NCBI GenBank assembly: GCA_963666765.1
Contig: OY762933.1
Span: 1,426,001-1,490,000 of the forward strand
Reading direction: 5' to 3'
DNA length: 64,000 nt
Source: Foliamicus sp963666765
Lineage (GTDB): Bacteria > Pseudomonadota > Gammaproteobacteria > Steroidobacterales > Foliamicaceae
Under the pieces are notes generated by a model. That model worked only from the letters and a program-made list of their open reading frames with translations, was not told the DNA's origin and ran no database searches. The position numbers and the translations under genes are program-made. This document shows, piece after piece, positions 37,281-46,509 of the stretch. Within the stretch, counting starts at the first letter, position 1. Every line of letters begins with the position of its first letter.

Positions 37281-38051
37281 ATGCAAGTCAGCATCAAGTC
37301 AAGCGAGGAGCAACAGCGCATGCGCGTTGCCGGCCGGCTGGCGGCCGAGGTGCTGGACATGATCGGTCCGCAGGTGCGGGCCGGCATGACCACCGGCGAA
37401 CTGGACCGGATCTGCCACGAATACATCACGCGGGAACAGCAGGCCATACCGGCGCCACTGAATTACCGCGGCTTTCCGCGCTCCATCTGCACTTCCCTCA
37501 ACCAGGTGGTCTGCCATGGAATCCCCGGAAAGCGCAAGCTGCGCGACGGCGACATGCTCAACATCGACATCACCGTGATCAAGGACGGTTTTCACGGCGA
37601 CACCAGCCGCATATTTCACGTGGGCCGGCCGAGAATAAAGGCGCGGCGGCTGGCAGGGATAACCTTCGACGCCATGTGGGCCGGAATTCGCGAGATCGGA
37701 CCCGGCAAGCGGCTGGGCGACATCGGCCATGCGATTCAGACGATGGCCGAGAATCAGGGTCTGAGCGTCGTGCGCGAATACTGCGGTCATGGTATCGGCC
37801 GGGTGTTCCACGAGCCGCCCAACGTCCTGCACTACGGCAAGCCGGGCACGGGCATGGCGTTGCGCGAGGGAATGACGCTAACCGTGGAGCCGATGCTCAA
37901 TGAGGGGCTTCCCGATACCCGCCTGCTTCCGGACGGCTGGACCGTGGTGACCCGCGACCGCAAACTGTCGGCGCAGTGGGAGCATACGGTTCTGGTAACG
38001 GCCCACGGTTACGAAGTCCTGACCCTGGGAGACGGTCCGGTTGAACCCTGA
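37281..38051 (+). CDS. map: Methionine aminopeptidase, type I
   Basis: Map removes the initiator methionine. The 256-residue protein has all five metal ligands: two Asp in MLNIDITVIKDGFHGDTSRI, His in EYCGHGIGRVFHEPP, Glu in TLTVEPMLNEG and Glu in SAQWEHTVLVT. ATG 37281 (MQVSIKSSEEQQRMRVAG) is chosen by homology; an in-frame ATG at 37221 is too far upstream. It is divergent from rpsB, the usual arrangement. Confidence 0.95.
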   Translation: MQVSIKSSEEQQRMRVAGRLAAEVLDMIGPQVRAGMTTGELDRICHEYITREQQAIPAPLNYRGFPRSICTSLNQVVCHGIPGKRKLRDGDMLNIDITVIKDGFHGDTSRIFHVGRPRIKARRLAGITFDAMWAGIREIGPGKRLGDIGHAIQTMAENQGLSVVREYCGHGIGRVFHEPPNVLHYGKPGTGMALREGMTLTVEPMLNEGLPDTRLLPDGWTVVTRDRKLSAQWEHTVLVTAHGYEVLTLGDGPVEP

Positions 38052-40686
38052 GCAGATGACTGCGGCCGCCGAGGCGCTGCCGTTGGCGGGTCCGCGCGAA
38101 CGGCAACTCGGCGCCTGCCGTGACCGCATCCGGAAGCATGAAGAGCGCATCCGCGAGGCTTTCCTGAGCAACCGGGAAAGCACCCCTGAACTGCTGAGGC
38201 TGCGGTCCCGGAAGCTGGACGAACTGCTTTGCGAGTTGTGGCATCTGCACGCCGGCCCCGCGCTGCGCGGCGCCGCCCTGCTGGCTGTAGGCGGTTACGG
38301 CCGCGAGGAGATGTACCCCGCGTCGGACGTCGACGTGCTGGTCCTGATGCCGCAGGGTTATTCGCGCAGCGCCAAAGCGGAAGTGGGCGCATTTCTGGCC
38401 TTTCTGTGGGACGTGGGGCTCAAGCCGGGGCACGGCACAAGGACCGTGGCGGAGTCCCGGGACCAGGCCCGCGCCGACGTCACGATCATGACGGCGCTGC
38501 TGGAAGCGCGGCTTCTGGCCGGTTCCGCCAGGCTGTTCGGGCAACTCACGAAAGCCATCAATGCGCGCAGCGTCTGGTCTTCCGCGCAGTTCTACCGGGC
38601 CAAGCTCAGGGAACAGGAGCGGCGCAACACGGAGCACGGCGACACCGCCTCCAATCTGGAACCCGATGTCAAAAGCGGACCGGGCGGACTGCGCGACCTG
38701 CACACGGTGCACTGGATTCTCAAGCGCCGCTTCGGATCGGCCACGCTCGAAACCCTGGCCGAACGGGGACTGATTTCGGCCGAGAAGCTGGACGCGCTTC
38801 GCGGGGCGCGCGATTTCCTTTCGCAGGTGCGCTTTGCGCTCCACATACACGCGGGCCGCATGGAAGACCGGCTCCTGTTTGAGCACCAGAAACAGCTTGC
38901 CGGAGTCTTCGGTTTTAACGATCAGACCGGCAACCGCGCCGTCGAGCAGTTCATGCAGCGCTATTACCGGACCACCCGCAGCGTCTCGCTGTTCAATGAA
39001 ATCATTCTCCGGCGACTGGGCGAGGTCATCGGCCGCACCCGCGCCTCGGAGCGGCGCGTCAACGCGCGCTTCCTGCTGCGCAATGGTTACCTGGACTCGA
39101 AGCGGCCCAATCTGCTGCGCGACTCGCCGCGGGCGGTGCTGGAGCCTTTCCTGCTGCGGCAGAAGCATGCGGATATCCGCGGCTTCAGCGGCCCCCTGGT
39201 GGAGCGGCTGATGGAAGCCGCGCCCTCGATCGGCCGCAGTTTCCGCAAGGACCCGAAGAACCGCCGCACCTTCATGCAGGTGCTGTCCGCGCCCGCCGAT
39301 GCGCCCAGCCAGCTGGAGGCGATGAACCGCTACGGAATCCTGGGCGCCTACATTCCGCAGTTCGGGCTGATTACCGGCCGGATGCAGTACGACCTCTTTC
39401 ACAGCTACACGGTCGATGCGCACATCCTGCGCGTGGTGCGCAATCTCCGCCGGTTCGCCCTGCCCACGGAGAAAAGCAAGGATCCCGGCCTGTCGGAGAT
39501 CATGCAAGGAATCGAAAACCCCGCCGTGCTCTATATCGCCGGGCTTTTCCACGATATCGCCAAGGGCCGCGGCGGCGATCACTCGCAACTGGGCGCCGGC
39601 GAGGCCGAGCAATTCTGCGCCGACCATGGCTTGAATCCGCGCGAGTCGGCCCTGGCGGCGTGGCTGGTGCGGCATCACCTGGAACTGTCGATGACCGCCC
39701 AGAAGAAGGACGTCTACGACCCGGCGGTCATTCGTGATTTCGCCCGCCTGGTGGGCGACCAGGCCCATCTGGATCACCTTTACCTGCTGACCGTGGCGGA
39801 CGTGCGGGGCACCAACCCCAACCTGTGGACGGCCTGGAAGGCGCGGGCGTTCGAGGACCTGTACCGCCAGACGGAACGGGCGCTGCGGATGAACATAGAA
39901 CACCCCCGCGGGACCGAGGAACTGCTGCGGGAGCGCGAACATGCCGCGCTGCTCGAACTCGGCGGCCGAGGGCTGGAGAAAGAGCGGATCCGCGCACTGT
40001 GGGACCGCTTTGCCGAGGACTATTTCTGGCTGTTCCGCGACGACGAGATCGTGTGGCACACGATCTCGCTTGAGGGCGGCCTGGCCGGCGACGGCTTCCA
40101 GGTGGCCGCGCGCACCGACTCGGCCAACGGCAATACCGCGATACTGGTGCACGGCCCGTCCGCCGTGCACCGGTTCTATATCACTTGCTCGGTGCTGGAC
40201 ACGAAGGGGCTGAACATACTCGACGCGCGCATCCTGCCGTCCGGCGGGCGGCGCAGCCTGGCGCAGTACCTGGTGGTCCAGCGCGACGGTTCAGCGCTGC
40301 ATGACGCCGACCGGCTGGAAGCCATCTGCGGTTCCCTGAGGGCAGCACTCGCCAGAGGCAAGCTGCCTTCACAACCGGCCCACCGCAAACTGCCGAGGCG
40401 CTTGCGGGCCTTCGACGTCGGCGTGCAGGTGAGTTTTCGCGACGACCCGCGCGGGCGCCACACGGTAATGGAGCTGGTCACCACGGATCGGCCGGGACTC
40501 CTGGGGCTGGTGGGAGGCATCCTTACCCGCCGGGAAATAGCGGTGCGCACCGCGAAAGTCGCAACCATAGGCGAGCGCGCCGAGGACTTTTTTCACCTGA
40601 TCAATGAGCGCGGCCAACCGCTGTCCGGCCCGCAACAGGAGGCGCTGCACGCGGCCCTGCAGGCGGAACTCGCGGATTCGGGCTGA
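38041..40686 (+). CDS. glnD: Bifunctional uridylyltransferase/uridylyl-removing enzyme GlnD
   Basis: GlnD senses glutamine and uridylylates or deuridylylates the PII proteins. The 881-residue protein has the nucleotidyltransferase motif GGYGREEMYPASDVDVLVL (about residues 82-100), an HD hydrolase domain (FHDIAKGRGGDHS, about 502-514) and two C-terminal ACT domains (RFYITCSVLDTKGLNILDAR; TVMELVTTDRPGLLGLVGG). The TTG start at 38041 overlaps map by 11 bp and has GGGAG upstream; ATG 38056 is the alternative. Confidence 0.95.
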   Translation: MNPEQMTAAAEALPLAGPRERQLGACRDRIRKHEERIREAFLSNRESTPELLRLRSRKLDELLCELWHLHAGPALRGAALLAVGGYGREEMYPASDVDVLVLMPQGYSRSAKAEVGAFLAFLWDVGLKPGHGTRTVAESRDQARADVTIMTALLEARLLAGSARLFGQLTKAINARSVWSSAQFYRAKLREQERRNTEHGDTASNLEPDVKSGPGGLRDLHTVHWILKRRFGSATLETLAERGLISAEKLDALRGARDFLSQVRFALHIHAGRMEDRLLFEHQKQLAGVFGFNDQTGNRAVEQFMQRYYRTTRSVSLFNEIILRRLGEVIGRTRASERRVNARFLLRNGYLDSKRPNLLRDSPRAVLEPFLLRQKHADIRGFSGPLVERLMEAAPSIGRSFRKDPKNRRTFMQVLSAPADAPSQLEAMNRYGILGAYIPQFGLITGRMQYDLFHSYTVDAHILRVVRNLRRFALPTEKSKDPGLSEIMQGIENPAVLYIAGLFHDIAKGRGGDHSQLGAGEAEQFCADHGLNPRESALAAWLVRHHLELSMTAQKKDVYDPAVIRDFARLVGDQAHLDHLYLLTVADVRGTNPNLWTAWKARAFEDLYRQTERALRMNIEHPRGTEELLREREHAALLELGGRGLEKERIRALWDRFAEDYFWLFRDDEIVWHTISLEGGLAGDGFQVAARTDSANGNTAILVHGPSAVHRFYITCSVLDTKGLNILDARILPSGGRRSLAQYLVVQRDGSALHDADRLEAICGSLRAALARGKLPSQPAHRKLPRRLRAFDVGVQVSFRDDPRGRHTVMELVTTDRPGLLGLVGGILTRREIAVRTAKVATIGERAEDFFHLINERGQPLSGPQQEALHAALQAELADSG

Positions 40687-40973
40687 CGCTATGCGCCGGC
40701 GGCCCTGCGGCGTGGCGACCGGCGATCGATGGTGCGGGCGCAGCGGCGCGCCCGGCTGGTCAGGGAGTGCGCAAGTTCGGATAGCGTAGTCTTGTCCAAT
40801 CCTTCCTCCTGCAGCGCGGCCGCCACCTCAAGCGCCCGGTCAGCCACCTCTACACTGATTTCGCCGACTCGGCGACGCACCCGGCACTACGCAAACTTAG
40901 ACGGCTTCACGCAATTTTCTCTTGCCATCGACATAGGCGCAGTACCTGGTGGTTCAGCGTGACGACGCACCGG
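40687..40973. other. 287-bp glnD-mmsA gap with a short glnD-like remnant
   Basis: The gap separates the convergent glnD and mmsA genes. At 40936-40965 it carries about 30 bp matching glnD 40260-40289 at about 28 positions (GGCGCAGTACCTGGTGGT identical); an in-frame stop precedes it. A 63-codon minus-strand open frame at 40689-40880 (MRRRVGEISVEVADRALEV...) has plausible codon use but no recognised family. No intrinsic terminator is evident. Confidence 0.45.
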
Positions 40974-42467
40974 CTACGCGAGGTTGATTGTCATGTTTGG
41001 CTCGCCGAGCAGAGTATCGTCCGGCCATCGAGCCATAACAGTCTTGGTCTCCGTATAGAACTTCACCGCCTGTTTGCCGTACGCGTGCTGGTCGCCGAAA
41101 AATGATTGACGCCACCCCGTGAAGCTGAAAAACGGCAAAGGTACGGGGATGGGTATGTTGATACCCACCTGGCCGACTGCAATCTCGTGCTGGAATTTCC
41201 GTGCGGCGCCGCCGGAGGAAGTGAATATCGAAGTGCCGTTACCGTACGGGTTCGCGTTTATGAATCTGATGGCCTCGTCGAGGCCGCCAACTTGCGCACA
41301 CAGCAGCACCGGACCGAAGATCTCTTCCGTGTAAATCCTCATATCGGGGGAAACCTTGCTGAACAGCGTGGGCCCTAACCAGTTTCCTTCAGGGTAGCCG
41401 GCCACACTGCAGTCCGACCCGTCCAACAGGCAGTCGGCGCCTTCGTCCTTTCCGTCGGCAATTAGTTTTACGATGCGCTCTCTTGCCTCCGGCGTAATCT
41501 GGGGGCCATAGGCAGCGTTCCCGTCGTCCCACGGCCCGGGGCTTACGGCGGCCATGGCATTCCGGATATCCGGAATCCAGTTCGCGGCGCCGCCAACCAG
41601 GACCGCTACGCTTATGGCCATGCAGCGTTGACCGGCCGCGCCGCAGGAGGCGCCGACAAGGCTCCTGATGACCTGCTCCCTGTTGGCGTCAGGCATCACT
41701 ACCATGTGGTTCTTGGCGCCAGACATGGCCTGGACGCGCTTGAGGTGCTGCGTGCCGGTACGATAGACGTGCCGGGCCACAGGCAGGGAACCCACGAACG
41801 AGACGGCGCGGATGTCCGGGTGGGTAAGCAAGGCGTCCACCTGATCCTTGCCGCCATGAATGACCTGCAATACGCCCTCGGGCGCTCCGGCCTCCACAAA
41901 CAGCTCGGCCAGCAAGTTTGGCGTCATTGGATCGTGCTCGGACGGCTTGAGCACAAAGGTGTTGCCGCATGCTATGGCGAGCGGAAACATCCACAAGGGA
42001 ATCATTGCCGGGAAATTGAATGGCGTAATGCCGGCGCACACGCCAATAGGTTGCGTATACGTGCAGGTGTCGATCCGCCCGCCCACGTTTTCTGCGGTTT
42101 CCCCCATCATCAGACTGGCGATATTGCAGGCGTGCTCCACCACCTCGATGCCTCTCCAGACATCCCCCTGGGCGTCGGAAAAAATTTTGCCGGTCTCGCG
42201 GCTGAGAACGCGGGCGATGTCGTCTTGATGTTCCTTCAGCAGATGCTGATACCGGAGCATCAGGCGCGCCCGTTCGGGGACAGGCGTTTCCCGCCAGGAG
42301 AAAAAGGTGTGCGTTGCGCTTGCTACGGCCCGATCGATTTCCTCCTGCGTTGCGAAAGGCAGTTCGGTCAAGACCTCCTGCGTGGCCGGGTTGGTGACGG
42401 CCAGGATCCGGTGGCTTTCTCCGGCGACAAATTCACCGCCGATGAACAATGGCAGGCGCTCTTTCAT
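40974..42467 (-). CDS. mmsA: CoA-acylating methylmalonate/malonate-semialdehyde dehydrogenase
   Basis: MmsA oxidises malonate semialdehyde to acetyl-CoA and methylmalonate semialdehyde to propionyl-CoA, the last step of uracil and thymine degradation. The 497-residue protein has the family-specific GITPFNFPAMIPLWMFPLAI, the catalytic Cys in GAAGQRCMAISVAVLVG, EEIFGPVL and the C-terminal SFFGDQHAYGKQAVKFYTET. GGAGG lies nine bases before ATG 42467. It is the last gene of the ten-gene operon. Confidence 0.95.
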   Translation of the reverse strand: MKERLPLFIGGEFVAGESHRILAVTNPATQEVLTELPFATQEEIDRAVASATHTFFSWRETPVPERARLMLRYQHLLKEHQDDIARVLSRETGKIFSDAQGDVWRGIEVVEHACNIASLMMGETAENVGGRIDTCTYTQPIGVCAGITPFNFPAMIPLWMFPLAIACGNTFVLKPSEHDPMTPNLLAELFVEAGAPEGVLQVIHGGKDQVDALLTHPDIRAVSFVGSLPVARHVYRTGTQHLKRVQAMSGAKNHMVVMPDANREQVIRSLVGASCGAAGQRCMAISVAVLVGGAANWIPDIRNAMAAVSPGPWDDGNAAYGPQITPEARERIVKLIADGKDEGADCLLDGSDCSVAGYPEGNWLGPTLFSKVSPDMRIYTEEIFGPVLLCAQVGGLDEAIRFINANPYGNGTSIFTSSGGAARKFQHEIAVGQVGINIPIPVPLPFFSFTGWRQSFFGDQHAYGKQAVKFYTETKTVMARWPDDTLLGEPNMTINLA

Positions 42468-42488
42468 GAATCCGGCCTCCAGGCCCTA

Positions 42489-43640
42489 TCAGCTGACTCC
42501 GCGAGCCGAAGCAAGCCGCCAAAATGACGCATAGGCAGCAAAGGTGGCAATTGCCGCGAACAGGTACAACGGCCCGAACGAGCCGCCGGCCACCAACTGC
42601 CCCGCCATGCCCGGGCCAACCATGCTGCCGAAAGCGAGACAGGCGGCGACCAGTGAAGTGGCGCGGCCGCCGACATCGGAAGCGGATATGGAAAAGGTCA
42701 TATAAGGCAGTGCGAACAGCCACGCAAACATGAACAGGCTGACGGCAGCCCCGAACACCCACAGCGTCCCACCCACCACGAAAAGGAGAATCGCCATTCC
42801 GTACAACAGGGCCGCACCGGCCAGGGGCGCGAGACGGCCCCGGCGGTCCGACAGCCAGGCGGCGGCAAGAGAACCAAGGCCGCCGGACAAAGCCGCGACC
42901 GAAAGGGTCAGGCCAATGGCATCGGCTTCAAAGCCCTCAAGCGACGCCCGGCGTTCGGTAAACGACCACAGCGCGCTTTGACCAATCGTGAAGGCAAACA
43001 GTGCGACCAGCCCGATCACTGCTGGGACAGGCAAGCTCGAGCCCCGCACCGGCGTCCGGGTGACCTCCCGAGCCGATCCGTTGCCGGCGATCCACGGCAC
43101 GCATAGCGCGCCTGCGGCTGCTGTGGCGGCAAAGGCAATCAACATCCCGGCCAGCCCGAAGCGCGACAAAAGAAACAGCGGAATAACGGCAAGCAGGGCG
43201 GCGCCCAGCAACACCTCGCCCAACAGCTTCACGCCGAAAGCCCGGGTGGGATTGGACCGTTCTCCTGCAATCACGAAGGACAGGCTGTATTGGGCTCCGA
43301 AACTGAGTCCTACAGCAAACAGAAGCGTTACGAATAGCCACCAGCTACCCGCCCCGGCCGCAAGCGCGAGCAAGAGAGCGGCGCTCAGAAACAGTATCAG
43401 GCTGAGCAAGCGGCGGCTGGTTCGAGTGATCAGGAACGCAGCCGCCACCGACGACAGCCCGAACCCGGCAAGGTAAATGGTTCCCAGCCATCCAGCTCCT
43501 TCACTGCCGAGATCGTAAGTGTCCGCGGCGACGCCCAGGAACAGCGGCAGCGTATTGAAGATCATGGCCGCGCAGGCGCCCGTGGCGATGATTGCTGCAA
43601 AGCCGGATGCCTGGCCCGGGTTTCCTGCAGAGTTGCCCAT
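42489..43640 (-). CDS. Major facilitator superfamily transporter
   Basis: The 383-residue protein has about twelve hydrophobic helices in two halves, with charged cytoplasmic loops such as ITRTSRRLL after helix 2-3 and SDRRGRLAP in the second half, the usual MFS pattern. ATG 43640 overlaps the TGA of the gabD-like gene (TGATG). No substrate signature is visible. Its place in the pyrimidine operon suggests export or uptake of a pathway compound such as beta-alanine or malonate. Confidence 0.85.
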   Translation of the reverse strand: MGNSAGNPGQASGFAAIIATGACAAMIFNTLPLFLGVAADTYDLGSEGAGWLGTIYLAGFGLSSVAAAFLITRTSRRLLSLILFLSAALLLALAAGAGSWWLFVTLLFAVGLSFGAQYSLSFVIAGERSNPTRAFGVKLLGEVLLGAALLAVIPLFLLSRFGLAGMLIAFAATAAAGALCVPWIAGNGSAREVTRTPVRGSSLPVPAVIGLVALFAFTIGQSALWSFTERRASLEGFEADAIGLTLSVAALSGGLGSLAAAWLSDRRGRLAPLAGAALLYGMAILLFVVGGTLWVFGAAVSLFMFAWLFALPYMTFSISASDVGGRATSLVAACLAFGSMVGPGMAGQLVAGGSFGPLYLFAAIATFAAYASFWRLASARGVS

Positions 43641-45093
43641 CACTCGATCTCGCCCAGGCACAGATATTTGATCTCAAGATAGTCGTCCAGACCGTATTTG
43701 GATCCTTCTCGCCCGTTCCCGGACTCCTTGACTCCGCCGAAGGGCGCGGCGGCGTTGGATATGATCCCTTCGTTGACGCCGACGATTCCGAACTCCAGGC
43801 CCTCTCCCACGCGGAAAATGCGCCCGATGTCGCGTGCATAGAAATAGGCGGCCAGCCCGAACGGAGTGTCGTTGGCCAGACGAATGGCCTCCTCCTCACT
43901 GTCAAAGCGCAGCAGAGGCGCCACCGGGCCGAAGATTTCCTCTCTACAGACGCGCATTGCCGGCGTCACGCCCGTGAGTACGGTCGGCTCAACGAAGGGG
44001 CCATCGTCCACGCCTTGATTCGCTCCGGTCAAAACGGCGGCCCCTTCCGCAACCGCCTCGCCGATCATCGCCCGGACACCCTGTGCGGCGGCCCTGTCAA
44101 TCAAGGGCCCCATGGCCGTATCTGCATCCATGCCGTCGCCGAGCTGAAGGCTGGACGCCTCTTCGGCGAACCGTTCCGCGAAAGCGTCGAAGATTCCGGA
44201 CTGAACCAGAATCCGATTCGCCGATACACAGGTCTGGCCGGCATTCCGGTACTTGCAGGTCATTGCGCCCGATACGGCCGTATCCAGGTTGGCGTCATCG
44301 AAGACGATAAACGGCGCGTTTCCGCCCAGCTCCATGGAAACTCGCTTGACCGTATCCGCCGAGGCGCGGATCAGACTCTTGCCCACCGCCGTGGAACCAG
44401 TGAAAGTAAGCTTGCGCACGGTCGGATTGCCCGTCAGTTCAGCGCCGATGGCGCGAGTGTCGCCGGCAAGAACATTCACGACGCCTTTCGGGACACCGGC
44501 GTCTTCAGCCAGGGCGGCAATCGCCAAAGCCGACAGAGGCGTGGCCGTGGCCGGCTTGCACACCACTGAGCAGCCTGCCGCCAGGGCCGGCGCGATCTTG
44601 CGGGACAGCATCGCGTTGGGAAAGTTCCATGGCGTTATGCAGGCCACGACGCCCACCGGCTGCTTGACGGTGACAATGCGCTTATCGGCGCTCGGCGCTG
44701 GAATGGTGTCACCGTAAACCCGCCCGGCTTCCTCGGCAAACCATTCAAAGTAACTGGCGCCGTAGGCGATTTCGACTCTGGCCTCGGCCAGTGGCTTGCC
44801 CTGCTCAGCAACAAGAATGCGAGCCAGGTCCTCCTGGTTGGCCATCATCGCAACAAATATACGGCGCAGCGCGTCCGCCCTTTCCCTGGCCGGACGGCGG
44901 CGCCAATCGGCCTGGGCCGTTCGGCGGCGAAAATCGCCCTGCGCGTCTCGGCCTTGCTGCAGCGGGCGACTTCCGCCACAACTGCGCCGTTCGCCGGGTT
45001 CGTGACGCTTGTCAGCGCGCCGCTGTCGGCGTCGGTCCAGGCCCCGTCCACGTAAGCCTGTGTGCGCAAGAGGTCGTTCTTGCTCAATTGCAT
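43640..45093 (-). pseudogene. NAD(P)-dependent semialdehyde dehydrogenase (GabD-like), frameshifted
   Basis: Two frames together make a normal 484-residue GabD-type dehydrogenase. Frame one runs from ATG 45093 (MQLSKNDLLRTQAYVDGAW) to AETRRAIFAAER. Near 44914-44919 one base seems missing (CGGCCCAG instead of CGG-GCC-CAG). The next frame resumes with QADWRRRPARERADALRR and MANQEDLARILVAEQGKPL. Downstream, VSMELGGNAPF and the catalytic Cys in NAGQTCVSANRI are intact. The family oxidises succinate, malonate or related semialdehydes to acids, so it would overlap in role with MmsA. This is either a true inactivating mutation or an assembly error. A CGGAGT-GAG-ACTCCG hairpin sits against the start codon. 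Confidence 0.85.
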
Positions 45094-45108
45094 CGGAGTC
45101 TCACTCCG
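45094..45108 (-). promoter_or_regulatory. Hairpin abutting the gabD-like start codon
   Basis: The 15 bases just before ATG 45093 read CGGAGTGAGACTCCG, a perfect 6-bp stem with a 3-base loop. It contains the only GGAG-like sequence near the start, so it could hide the ribosome-binding site. Regulation by it is conjecture. Confidence 0.35.
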
Positions 45109-45156
45109 GTTGACACCGAAGAATGGGCAACCATGCCGGGAGCGCGGTCGAGCCAA

Positions 45157-46509
45157 TCATCCATGGCTCCGCGGCCCTGTCGCCTCAAGGCGTTCATTCC
45201 AGCTTTCCCGTGATGCTCCTTGCGCCACTTCGCGCATCGTGATGCACCCGGGAACCGGGCACACCAGCGCGCACAGGTTGCAGCCGATACATTCAGCTTC
45301 GTCCACCCAGGGCGTGCGGCTATCCATGTTCGCCGGGGCAGCGTGCTCCACAGGCGCCGCTACCTGTGCGCGGGGGCCTTGAGCATGATCCGGTTCGCCG
45401 TGCCAGGCATGACAGGGCGACTGACTGGTATGGATGCACTGGTGCGCGCCGTCCAGGCAGGCGACATAGCACAACTGGCAACCAATACACGTATCCGGAT
45501 TGATGTCGGCGACGATCCGGTAGTTGAGATCGAGATCGCCCCATTCACGAAAGTTGGGCGACGCCTGACCTATCAATTCGGTCAACGACGCCATACCCCT
45601 GGCGTCCAGAAATTCACTCAAGCCCTCCGTCAGGTCTTCGATGATGCGATAGCCCTTATGCATGACCGCCGTGCAAACCTGTACGCTGCCGGCCCCCAGT
45701 GCGACAAACTCCGCAGCGTCGCGCCACGTGGATACGCCGCCGATCGCGGAAAGCGGGGTCCTTATGCGCATGTCGCGAGCCAGCGCCCCCACCATGTGCA
45801 GGGCGATGGGTTTGACCGCAGGGCCACAGTAACCGCCGTGAGTACCCTCGCCGCCCACCGCGGGCAGCGGCGTCATAAGGTCGAGGTCCACGCCGATCAC
45901 GCTCTTGATGGTGTTGATCAGCGACAGTCCGTCAGCGCCGGCCCGCACCGCAGCCAGGCCGGGTTCCAGAATGTCGCCGACATTCGGCGTCAGCTTGACC
46001 AGCACGGGCACGGATGAGAACTCCTTCGCCCAGCTCGCGATCTCCGCAAGCACCCGCGGTTCCTGACCGACGGCGCTGCCCATGCCGCGCTCGCACATGC
46101 CGTGCGGACAGCCGAAATTCAATTCGATAGCGTCGCAGCCCGCATCCTCGGAGCGGCGAATAATCTCGCGCCACTCCTCCCGCGTCTCCACCATCAGACT
46201 GGCGATCAGAGCACGGTCCGGATAGCGCTTCTTTACCTCCGTCATCTCCTGGAAATTGGCGGCCAGCGGACGGTCCGTGATGAGTTCAATATTGGTGAAT
46301 CCGGCAACTTTGGCGCTGCCGATATCCATGGCGCCGAAGCGGCTGTTGACGTTAACGATGGGTTCGCCGAGCGTTTTCCATACTGCGCCGCCCCATCCCG
46401 CGTCAAATGCGCGCATGACCTGCTCTCCGCTATTGGTTGGCGGACCGGAAGCCAGCCAAAACGGGTTGGGGCTGGTGATGCCGCAAAAGTCGATGCTCAA
46501 GTCAGCCAT
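45157..46509 (-). CDS. preA: Dihydropyrimidine dehydrogenase subunit PreA
   Basis: PreA is the FMN- and iron-sulfur-containing subunit that reduces uracil or thymine with electrons passed from PreT. The dihydroorotate-dehydrogenase-like barrel has IELNFGCPHGMCERGMGSA and TPNVGDILEPGL. Two C-terminal [4Fe-4S] motifs follow: CIGCQLCYVACLDGAHQCI and CIGCNLCALVCPVPGCI. The 450-residue length exceeds E. coli PreA (411), because about 45 residues separate the two cluster motifs. ATG 46509 overlaps the preT stop by 8 bp. Confidence 0.95.
   Translation of the reverse strand: MADLSIDFCGITSPNPFWLASGPPTNSGEQVMRAFDAGWGGAVWKTLGEPIVNVNSRFGAMDIGSAKVAGFTNIELITDRPLAANFQEMTEVKKRYPDRALIASLMVETREEWREIIRRSEDAGCDAIELNFGCPHGMCERGMGSAVGQEPRVLAEIASWAKEFSSVPVLVKLTPNVGDILEPGLAAVRAGADGLSLINTIKSVIGVDLDLMTPLPAVGGEGTHGGYCGPAVKPIALHMVGALARDMRIRTPLSAIGGVSTWRDAAEFVALGAGSVQVCTAVMHKGYRIIEDLTEGLSEFLDARGMASLTELIGQASPNFREWGDLDLNYRIVADINPDTCIGCQLCYVACLDGAHQCIHTSQSPCHAWHGEPDHAQGPRAQVAAPVEHAAPANMDSRTPWVDEAECIGCNLCALVCPVPGCITMREVAQGASRESWNERLEATGPRSHG

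Noticed and set aside
40689..40880. 63-codon minus-strand open frame as a gene
   Set aside because: No family, no clear ribosome-binding site and short length in a GC-rich region where chance frames are common; described only as part of the gap.
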